DNA from: Phaeoceros laevis
Lineage: Eukaryota; Anthocerotophyta; Anthocerotopsida; Notothyladales
Reading direction: 5' to 3'
DNA length: 64,000 nucleotides
Assembly (NCBI GenBank): GCA_049999765.1
Contig: JBNGIQ010009228.1
Location: 17,521 to 81,520, forward strand
The translations under genes were made by a program, and so were the position numbers. How positions within the stretch are numbered: position 1 is the first letter of the stretch; every line of letters starts with the position of its first letter. The notes beneath the pieces are model-generated. The model was not told the origin of the DNA and ran no database searches. It saw nothing but the letters and a program-made list of their open reading frames with translations. Below, one piece after another: positions 55,397 to 64,000 of this stretch.

Positions 55397-57106
55397 GGCC
55401 GTTCCACCACGCCGGACTCAGCTGCGTGCCGGTTCTGCGAAGCAGACCGCGGCCATATGCCGGCAAAAACGAGTGCAACCCTAGTCTCCCGGCATAGCCA
55501 TCTCACACCGGTGCTTCCGGAGGAACTTGCAGCTTGTTCAGCGTAAGAGCTTTTCGAAAGCTCCTTTTCACACCTAAACGTATTGTTGCAGTCAAGTTTA
55601 GCGGTCTTTTCCACTATGGTGCTAATAAAGGCGCTTGCAACGAAAAAACCCTACGAGAACCGTAATGCTAATTATGAGTAGTAGGATGATTATGGTGTTT
55701 AGCATTGAACACCCCGTCAGGTTAACATGAGTGTACTTATAGCTACGTGTTAAAACTTGCTAACTTAGGAAGGCAGGATCACGTGCTTGGGGCCTTGGGC
55801 CGTTACAGCATAGAGTTTTAATAATAGAAGAGAATGATTTTAGTTATCATTTTACAATGCCTAATGACCTTCTATAAAGGAGCTTTCTATCTTCTCTCTT
55901 CGAAAAACCTGACGGGGTGTTCACTTCCACATGCATGTGGAGTTGGCTAAACACCATAATCTTCCTGCTACTACTACTCTTCTTAACCCTTAAAGAGCNN
56001 NNNNNNNNNNNNNNNNNNNNNNNNNNNNNNNNNNNNNNNNNNNNNNNNNNNNNNNNNNNNNNNNNNNNNNNNNNNNNNNNNNNNNNNNNNNNNNNNNNTT
56101 AGATTCTCTCCTTCACCTCTCTAATTATAGTTGAATTTTATTTTCTAACTACTATTAAATTATAATGAAATAATTTATATTCTCTAAGAATAGACCTTGG
56201 TTACCGCGGCTTAAGAAACGGTGGAAACCGAAACACGTTTCTTCACGTTTCCTTATTTTGGAACTAGGCTTCTTTTTATTTTATTTTAAAATTTTAAGAT
56301 TTAAGTAATAGCGTAGCACACGGCATACGGGCAGGCCCTTGAAACTTGAAAGGGTAAACTACTTGAATCAAACTAGTGGAATCGCTGTTGGGATGGGGGT
56401 GTCCCCCATCTCACTATTTCATCTCCTAATAAACTAGTAACTAGTAAGCTCAACATATCCCCCATCTCACTATTTCATCTCCTAGTAAGCTAGTAACTAG
56501 TAAGCTCAACAGCTCATATAAAACTATGGGGCTTGAGTGAGTAGCTGGAGTGGGAGGCGGAGCGGCGGCTCGGAGCGTGCCCAGGCATGGCACGACGCCA
56601 GGATTAGGCGATCTGGGAAGCGCGATCAAGGATGGTTGGCGCGACCAGGGATAGCATGGCGCGACGCCACGATCAGGTGATCGGGGAGCACAACGCCAGG
56701 ATCAGGCATGGCTGGTGGGACGCCACTAGCGACTTGGGAAGTTGCGCGACTTCCCAAGTAACTCACATGGCCCTTTTTTTGAGAAACGCGTTTTCGTTTC
56801 ACCATGCCGTTTCGCACGTTGCTTTATTATCTCGTGGCATTATTCTAAAAACGCCCTAGAAACCTGGAAACGCAAAACGTGGAAACGCAGAAACGCAAGA
56901 AACGTATTTCTTCGCTGGAGGAAACGCTTTTCCTGTAACTGAGGAATAGACTTGTAAGCCAACTTCATTTGAAATGAAATTGTATCCAGAGATTGAGCCA
57001 TTTAAATTTGACTTTTCTGGCCTAGAGTTTTGCAAGTCAATGAATTGTTTACATTTAGTTTGCAGGTCAAGCTCAACCACTAAAGTAAGCTCCAAGTTCA
57101 CTAAGT
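55397..57106. other. AT-rich region with a 100-N gap
   Basis: This includes the symplekin 5' flank, then AT-rich sequence with an assembly gap at 55999-56098. A tandem duplication lies at 56402-56510. At 56570-56780 short phrases of the type GGCGCGACGCCA/GATCAGG recur. GACGGGGTGTT / AACACCCCGTC occur inverted near 55709 and 55912, so 55700-55920 may be the inverted ends of a small element. No gene is supported. Confidence 0.5.
56402..56510. repeat. Tandem duplication, two units of 56 bp
   Basis: TCCCCCATCTCACTATTTCA at 56402 recurs at 56458, followed by TCTCCTARTAARCTAGTAAC and TAGTAAGCTCAAC in both units. The units differ at only two or three positions. Confidence 0.88.
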
Positions 57107-57590
57107 TCACGAGCTACCAATGGAGCGGAGCGGAGCAGCAAACAGAGGTAGGCGAGCCCCTACCTCTGTTTTCAATCTTGTACTAAAGAGGTGCCACAAC
57201 AGTCGGGCTTGCTGGTAGGCAACTACAGGTTGAACTTGGCAACAACACTCAGTCACCTTCCCGCACTCGTACACCAACCTGCACACATGTATGTACTGCT
57301 TCCACACGAAAAAACACATCCCGTTAAATGTGCGAGTGGGGAAGTGCAACCTTTCCAGCTGGTCAAGCATCTGGTTGAAGGTTTCCGCATTGGCATCCAT
57401 GGTCTCTATCCCTCCCGACTTCTGAAATTTGATGAAAGCTTTGACTTCAAAGCTGAGATTAGCTGTACCGTCGATGAATCCAGTGAAGTCCTCACCTTTA
57501 CTGGCACCCTCTTTGAGACGGCAAACAATCACATCGTTCTGCCCGGAAGCTACTGCTGCGAAGACATCTGCCAGAGCGGGTAATACTTGT
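57107..57590 (-). other. Unrecognised open frame, possible exon or element fragment
   Basis: The minus strand is open from about 57590 to 57107 without needing an internal start: DVFAAVASGQNDVIVCRLKE, GFIDGTANLSFEVKAFIKFQ, DANAETFNQMLDQLERLHFP and TRTFNGMCFF. Composition looks protein-like, and a CAG acceptor-like site precedes it, so it may be an exon. I recognise no family. There is a parallel open frame on the other strand, which lowers confidence. It lies in a repeat-rich area, so a transposon-derived fragment is possible. Confidence 0.3.
57140..57171. repeat. Perfect 13-bp inverted repeat
   Basis: AAACAGAGGTAGG at 57140-57152 and its reverse complement at 57159-57171 are separated by six bases. 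It follows a short GAGCG repeat. It could be a hairpin, a terminator-like structure or the end of a small element. Confidence 0.75.
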
Positions 57591-57895
57591 GCTCCAAGTC
57601 ATGCTCTTCATTCTTGCTCCTCCTCTCTTTCCTGTGCTGTCGCAAAATGTGGATAGGATTGTCGACTGTAATATACCCTCGCAACTTCAGTCTCAAGCCA
57701 AGCCACCTAAGCCAAGCTACAGCCTCCCGAGGTGAACCCAGGTAGTCGTCCGCGGCTGAAGAAAAGATTTACATGGCTCAGCAAAATGACCCGAAAATCC
57801 AAGATCTTGATACTGAGAAGAGTTCTTCTAGAATAATCAGACCCTCTGAGCTCACCAGAGTTGCACCGCTTTCTTGGAAGATGCAATGAGCTCAT

Positions 57896-58261
57896 TCATT
57901 TAATTGCTGCCTGTATGGCCTTGGCCAAATCCAAGACCGACCCCCTCCCAAAAGTGGAAATGAAGCATGCAATCTGATCATCGCTGAAAAATTTGTCAAC
58001 AAAGAGGGCTCTGTGAAGATTCACCTTTTCCTGGAAAGTCAAGTATGGACTGGCAATGGCTTTGGATTGGGCGTCCATGTCCAGAAGCGGATGGTAGCAG
58101 GGTGCAGGGAGACCATCTAGCCTGCACCTTTCTAACGCCTCTAAAACTGGTGCTCCCACTCCGTGGTGCTCCCACTCCCTAGTGCTCCCATCCACAACTT
58201 CTCGTGCTCCCGATTTCTTCTCGAAATGAGCATTCCAAGTTGGTGCCCCGGCAAGTGTCAC
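57896..58261 (-). other. Unrecognised 121-codon open frame
   Basis: The minus strand is open from a GTG at 58261 to a stop at 57896. The frame reads VLEALERCRLDGLPAPCYHP, MDAQSKAIASPYLTFQEKVN and DDQIACFISTFGRGSVLDLA. It looks protein-like, but there is no ATG before residue 63 and no family I recognise. Together with the frame at 57107-57590 it might belong to one degraded gene or mobile element. Confidence 0.3.
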
Positions 58262-60023
58262 AAAAACCTTCCTTTCTTCATCATCTTCGACTCAAACCCT
58301 AAAAGCTGATCTAGAGTGAACTCTTAGCCTCATGGCTTCAACCCTAAGATGAACTCCACATGAGCCAAATACTGTTGGTCTTAAAGGCATCTTGTAACAG
58401 TGAGTCCTAATTACAGCTCTACATCGCGTGCTTCCAACACCGCTTCAAACAAAATGCGAGGATCGAAAGTGACGTTAAAGGGAGGAAGACATCGAGGGGC
58501 ATCATCAACACAGATGCGCATAACACAGGTAAAGTTACCACCGGGTTGTCAACTGTCACCCGTGTAAGGGTTGGTGTGCTCGTAGATGTTGAGCCAATCC
58601 TCAATCAGATGAAACAACCAGTAACTAGGCATACCATACCACTCTAGGATCATATATTTGTTGTCGCCCTTCTCATCGTTCTTGCATGTGCTCGAAGATA
58701 TAATCTCACAAGCTCAATTAGGACGAACTTCGGCAACTGACAACCGCAATTCACACTTTGTTGTCATGCTTCTTCCAACCGGATTTGACAATCGGCACCA
58801 TACCCATGAACAAGAAGACTTTTCAAAAAATTTCAAATTCAAAGCAATCAATGCAAAGCAGCCACTTACATATCATGTACCAACCGATTAATAGGATCAT
58901 AAATGATCATCAGATCAAGGATGATCTACCATTTCTTACGGACCTGCCTCTGACCGGATACATCTGTTAGAGACCAGAAAAAATTAGACAACAGGATGTT
59001 ATGCAGCCCCGATGCTATCCTCTTGCGTAGGAATCGAGATGCTACTATCTCCAGTGTCAGATGCTTCGCTGAGGCGGCTTCCATCAACCAAGGAACCCAA
59101 TCCAGGTTCGCAAGGCGTTCAACAGAATTCTTTTCCCTGCACATCGCAACGTAATGTTTACACATCACATCCTGGTATTGTTAACTTCAATACAATTTTC
59201 TGTATATAGAATCAACGGACAATTATTACACACTTACCTGTATAGCACCTCAGCCTCCGCAAAAAGGTCGGCATCCTCACGATTTGCCTAGCGAGGAATT
59301 GCAACTAACATAGCTCTCGGCACGATGCAAAGGAGTGGATGAAATGAACACGGTCTGACCCCATTGGCAACAACAGCAAACTAGCTGCATACAACCCAAT
59401 TGATTACCTCCTACAAGTATTGAGGATGAACACATCTTCCACGCACACCAGAACCTTGCGACATTGTTGAGCTCTATCCCGACATACTATAATTTATATC
59501 TTTTGGATTGCTTTTAAAGGAGGTATGTGCATTTTTTCTAAGTCAAGTCCTGCAAGTACTGCCTAAAATCGACCTAGTATATCATGCAAGTGCCCTATAT
59601 ATATGTTTTTAAATCCTTGATCATGCGTAAGCCCTTGTTTGCCCCGTTGCCTGTATGCATTCATTGTTAGGGTTAGGTTATTCTCTTGAAGCCTCTGAGG
59701 GTGTATCCTTGGAAGTCATGTGTGCTCTGTAAACTTGCAAATCACTGGAGTTGCTTATTGTTTAGTTCAGTCTTGATCCTTGTACTCACAAGGGAGAATG
59801 GATTATAGTTTTCATCTAAGTACTAGATATATTTGCAACTTCACCATGGAGTTGTGGGATTTGAAGGTACCCAAGTACCCCCTTATGTTAGGTATTACTC
59901 CTTGCTTTACCATCATTTAATTTGAGCCCTTGATCATTGAGCCCTGAAATACCATTGAGCTCTGAAATGACTGTTGAGCCCTTTGTTCGTGATCTTTTGG
60001 CATGCGGCCTTAAAGACTGCTAC

Positions 60024-60271
60024 TCATTTGGTGGCTGCCTAAAAAACCCACTAATGCACATAAAGCCTAAAGCTCAACGTAATTAAGAGCCTAACTAACG
60101 CGGGGTGGTGGCTGAGCAGCCCGCTCCTCATTTGGTGGCTGCCTAAAAATCCCACCAATGCATCTAAAGCCTAAAGCTAAGCCTAAGTCGGTTAGCATGA
60201 CCTCCCCTACTACTACTACTAAGCTCAACATAATTAAGAGCCTAAATAACGTGGGGTGGTGGCTAAGCACC
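60024..60271. repeat. Tandem/interspersed duplication, unit about 105 bp
   Basis: CATTTGGTGGCTGCCTAAAA at about 60024 recurs at about 60129, each followed by CCCACYAATGCAYMTAAAGC. The second half of the unit (CTCAACRTAATTAAGAGCCT then GGGGTGGTGGCT) is at about 60073 and again from 60222. Confidence 0.8.
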
Positions 60272-60356
60272 TACTCGCTATACTTGTTTATATGTAAATT
60301 GGGCTATATGTTTGTAAATCCTTGTGTCACGATGGCCAAATTTTGTGGCACGATCT

Positions 60357-60506
60357 CATCCAAAGAAGCATACAATTGCAATTGTTAGACCTGTGTGCTT
60401 CAAATGTGCTTGTTACACATAATTGCTACACATCCAAAGAAGCATACAATTGCAATTTTTAGACCTATGTGCTTCAAATGTGCTTGTTACACATAATTGC
60501 TACACA
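60357..60506. repeat. Tandem duplication, two units of about 73 bp
   Basis: CATCCAAAGAAGCATACAAT at about 60357 recurs at about 60431, followed in both by TTAGACCTRTGTGCTTCAAA and TGTGCTTGTTACACATAATT. The two copies are almost identical. Confidence 0.88.
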
Positions 60507-61914
60507 CAACATAAAGATCCCAAAACCCAATATTGAAGGGCTGACAAGGCCTTCATAAAATTCAATAAAATATTTCTTTGTACTATTCCCTATTGGCCTC
60601 GTTGTCCAACCTAGTTGTGATGTCATTTGGAGTTCTTCCAACAAAACCATTTCAAGTTGCCCTAGTCCACTAGAGCCCAGTGATACAAAAGAGTTTGGGG
60701 ACATTAGAATGTGTTTCCATACAACCTTACCCTAACACATTATATAAAAACAATTGTGTCCCAACTACAATAAATTTATCAACTTATAAAAGTTTATCAA
60801 CTTATAAGTTTATCAACTTATAAAGCCCGGAGATGATAACTTATAGTTTTTCAAGGAAACTACAAAGTTCACCATGGAATATGGGAGTTTTGAGAACCTA
60901 AGGATTCCTTACATTGGCTCATATTTCACTTTCATGCATAGGAGAGGGAAGGGGTTGAGAGGGAAGAGGTTTTTACAAAATCAATGGGGATGCCCGAGTG
61001 GTAAGGAATCTAAGGATGTGGATCTGTGGATCAAGTGCAAAATTCCAGTTGCTATGTTGGCCTCTCGTCCAGTCTGTTTCCTTACGTATCAGAACTTGAA
61101 ATGGTTTTGTTGGAAGAGTCCTTGCGTTGGAAGTGTTTCGGATAAGACTTGTAGGGGTTACGTTGAGAAAGCGACTAACCCGGAATTTGCAACTTGCCTT
61201 CAAGGGAGTTGAAAGCAACTTCGCTCTAGCAAGCAAGATGGGCTTGGCAGATGAGCTGAATGAGAGGGAGTGTTACGTCTTCTTCAATTGTTTACAACTC
61301 TCAATCGGGAACCGTCGAAGCAGGATACCCTTCACTGCTTTGTAATCAACGGGGAACAGACTTGATCATACCAAACAGTCCCTATCAACCCTTGAGATGC
61401 TGCCCAAGAAGGGGCCATTTGTTATGAGAACCTGTGAACCACGCGCATGGTCAAGACCCCCGTTAGACTAGTGTCACAAATTGTTTCATCTTTTCTAACA
61501 ATCTGCAAACAAAGTGGAAGTTGATCCAGTCGGAACCTGGAGCGAGCATACTGGACCCTGCAGTTCGTTGATAGCCAACCTGATCTGGTCCAATATGTGT
61601 TTCACTCCATGCAAGAGAAGGGGCCATAGCTCCTCCGCCACCGCATACACTTTCAGTAGATGGGTGGCCCATGCCAGCTCGTCTGCAAGAGAGAAAGGGG
61701 ATCTTCAGTATCTGCAAGCATAATCACAACTGGCAAATTGACTATACAGGGGTAGATTAGCACACATATCAGAGCAAGCTCAGCAGAGGACTTGTTACCT
61801 CTTCCAAGATTGATTCTTTCAGTATTCCTGTATTGCCGGGTGCATCCGATCAGAAACAGTGGCACTGTTTTAGTGTGCTACCTAAGAAACAACGTTCCGC
61901 TGTAATCTAGGCAT

Positions 61915-63595
61915 CGTCCCCGGAGCCCTGATTCTTCCTTAAAACAACATCAATGCCAGTCCCAAAAGAACAAGACCCATCAACAAAGCGATGTACACAG
62001 CGTGCATCCCGGACTATGATATCTCGCTTCTCCAGCTGTGACAGGATCTTGGCGCTACAGTAGCAATCATGGCACATACGAAGATTCTTTAGCCAGTTTG
62101 TCTGCAAGTCCACAGAGTGCATCTTCCTCCTCCTGCTGAGACACTGCTTTCAGCACTACATCTGTGTGCGACACATGGCCACCTTCCTCCTTCAACCTCA
62201 TATTGACGCTTCTAGATTTTGCTGAAATATCAGCCCCCTCTTCCGCAACCGTGAACACATGCACCTCATTCTTCACCTTAATACATACCTTTGCAGGCTT
62301 CTCCTTTGCCCCGGCAGATTTTCTCAGACTCTCTATCTCATGTACGTCCTTCCACATGCCAGCATTCGCATATAGGTAACTCAAAAGCACATATGCAGCC
62401 GCATTTTCAGGTTCAACTATAACGACACGCTCAAAACATCGCCTGCCACGGTTGATGTCACCATGGCTTTTACAAGCACTCCGCTAACACTCAGCAAGCA
62501 CTCATCCTAGCACATGCCTTGAGAAGCCAGACAAATGTCACATGATCAGCAAAATCCTCCCCTCCCGGTGCATGCGTGCATAAAGAGTTTCGGCTTCCTG
62601 AGCAAGCCCATGCTGCACATATCCTACAATCATGGCATTCCATGTCACCACATTTTTCTGAGGCAACTTGTCAAATACTCTGCGGCTTCCTCTATGATCC
62701 CACATTTTGCATACATCTCCACCAAGCAACTCCCAACAACCACATTAGCTCCAATCCTCTCTGCTGAACTTGGGAATGCAGCTGCCTCTCCTGGTGCAAA
62801 GAACGACCGCTGGCACAAGCTTGCAGTAAGCACACAAAGGTAATCACAGTTGAGTGTGTTGCCTGTCTCATACTTCCATAGAGATCTAGGGCTTCCTGAC
62901 CAGGCCCATGCTGGGAATATCCTGCAATCATTGTATTCCATGTCCCCACATCCTTGTTTGGTAGACTATCGAACATCCGGGTCTCCGCTAAGCTCCCGCA
63001 TTTTGCATACATATCCACCAGGCAACTGCACACAAACTCATCAGGTTCGACCATACTTTGCAGTATATCGGCATGAACCTCCTTGCCAGAAGCTAAGTCA
63101 GCGGAATTGGCGCATGCTTTTAAGACTGCCGTGTATACATGGTTGTCTGGCTTTACAACTGACTCTCGCATCTGTCGATACAGTGCCGTAACCTGCCCAG
63201 GCTGCCCATGCCTAGCATGGGCCAAGACAATAGAAGTCCACATATGGGAGTTTGGTGCCGACACCTTGGCAAAAACTTGCCTTGCTTCATCCTACCTGCC
63301 AAGAGGTGCATATCATACGTATGTCATACGGATGATGTGGTTTCCAAGAATGCATTTGACTCATACCTACTTCAGAGAGCGAGAGCGTGAACCAGTTTAC
63401 CAAGTCCAAGCTCCTTTTGCGCAGTGCACCTCTTGAGGAAACTGTGGAAGACAGTGTAGGGCACAAAAGCACCTCGGTGCACATTCATCTTCACGTTTCC
63501 AACATTCATCTTCAAGTAGCGCAGTCCATCCAGGATCCATCCAATTTTACTCCCCTTCAGTGGAGCTGAACTATAAATGCTTAAGGCAAACATGC
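61915..63595 (-). pseudogene. PPR-DYW:KP pseudogene
   Basis: The minus strand carries a whole PPR-DYW gene in broken pieces. From 5' to 3' these read FLKRCTAQKELGLGKLVHAL (63450-63540), then SHMWTSIVLAHARHGQPGQV, HVYTAVLKACANSADLASGK, CSCLVDMYAKCGSLAE and VGTWNTMIAGYSQHGPGQEA (63264 to 62860). Next comes NVVTWNAMIVGYVQHGLAQE (62538-62729), then YVLLS-like LLSYLYANAGMWKDVHEIES and EKPAKVCIKVKNEVH (62390-62270), and finally NLRMCHDCYCSAK and RDIIVRDARCVHRF (62100-61960). The pieces lie in different frames and part of the E region is missing. The deaminase HAE has become LAD and the terminal CSC has become CSF. The KP-type box shows it belonged to the same class as the intact PPR gene. Confidence 0.88.
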
Positions 63596-64000
63596 TCGCG
63601 GATTTCTTCCGTGGGAGGACGCAGGCTTGACCAGTGACAAAGGGCCAATGATCACAGACTACGACATTCTTGTTGGCCGTTCAGGCCAGGAGGTCAAGGC
63701 AACGGAGATGGTGAAATCCACGCCCTTGCAACCTGACAGTGCAGTATGGACTTGCGCTTTAGCCAAATTGGAACAAAGTCGACATTGGAATGCAGACGTT
63801 TCACTGTGTAGCAGGTTGGACAGAAGTGTTACTGCACCATCTATGCAGCTGCCCATGTGCAAAGGCAAAGGAAATCCAGGCAATGAGAGTGAAATCATGA
63901 GCACAGAAGCAACCAAGTTTGTTGGAGTCATTGGACCGACATGAGAGGATCGGTCCATGTGTTTGTGGTAGGAGATCAAGAACCTTCAGAAAACCAAGAA
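63596..64000. other. Window end, no gene supported
   Basis: Sequence upstream of the PPR pseudogene. Overlapping frames of about 105 codons run on both strands (63627-63979) with no recognisable motif; neither is convincing. Confidence 0.35.

Larger units (their letters stand above)
58262..61906. other. AT-rich, repeat-rich region without a supported gene
   Basis: This 3.6-kb stretch is AT-rich with only short frames. It contains two tandem duplications (60024-60271 and 60357-60506) and a run of TTTATCAACTTATAAG copies near 60775-60822. A plus-strand frame at 61127-61345 (LTRNLQLAFKGVESNFALAS, MGLADELNERECYVFFNCLQ) looks protein-like and overlaps another frame at 60874-61212, but I cannot name a family. 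It may be a degraded gene. Confidence 0.45.

Noticed and set aside
57191-57583. 130-codon plus-strand frame
   Set aside because: Overlaps a more protein-like minus-strand frame; neither is recognised, so only the latter is listed at low confidence.
60357-60822. CRISPR-like array from the repeated units
   Set aside because: Only two copies of each unit, no uniform spacers, and a eukaryotic nuclear context.
63627-63979. Overlapping frames of about 105 codons on both strands
   Set aside because: No motif on either strand; likely chance.

Overview
This is nuclear DNA of a seed-free land plant. Genes are split by many short introns (mostly about 60-150 nt), most of the proteins are plant-type, several look plastid-targeted, and there is a nuclear tRNA-Lys. 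Two observations narrow the lineage. An intact PPR editing factor has a KP-type DYW domain (KKP in place of the PG box, ending GRH instead of DYW); this class is known from hornworts, lycophytes and ferns. A fatty-acid elongase resembles the moss PSE1-type PUFA elongase. The gene density (roughly one gene per 4-5 kb) and short introns fit a compact genome such as a hornwort best, but that last step is inference.

Layout. 0-8.4 kb: RAD51 (minus, cut by the window edge) divergent from a complete 22-exon VPS35, then a conserved plant gene of unknown function. 9.9-16.2 kb: an intronless F-box gene, a decayed PPR copy (plus) and an intact PPR-DYW:KP gene (minus) facing each other as an imperfect inverted duplication. 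16.2-19.2 kb: AT-rich repeats and a 10-N gap. 19-30 kb: a CID-domain transcription-termination factor, a PUFA-type ELO elongase, a universal stress protein gene and plastid ribosomal protein bS20. 31-36 kb: a truncated intronless symplekin paralogue and a plastid-type membrane protein of unknown role. 37-50 kb is densest: DBR1 lariat debranching enzyme, FtsHi pseudoprotease, tRNA-Lys(CTT), HSBP with an AT-AC (U12-type) intron, and a head-to-head pair encoding an organellar SUI1/YciH-like factor and a Der/EngA GTPase. 51.5-55.4 kb: full-length intronless symplekin. 55.4-64 kb: AT-rich, repeat-rich, with a 100-N gap and a KP-type PPR pseudogene.

Themes. Several genes act in RNA metabolism (symplekin, CID factor, DBR1, PPR editing factor) or plastid translation and biogenesis (bS20, SUI1-like, Der, FtsHi), but there is no sign of an operon-like system. 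The most interesting elements are the candidate U-to-C editing factor with its decayed relatives, two unusual introns, and the two intronless symplekin copies.

Exon coordinates were read by eye from splice sites, reading frame and protein-family conservation. For every complete multi-exon gene the exon lengths add up to a whole number of codons. No alignment or database search was run.
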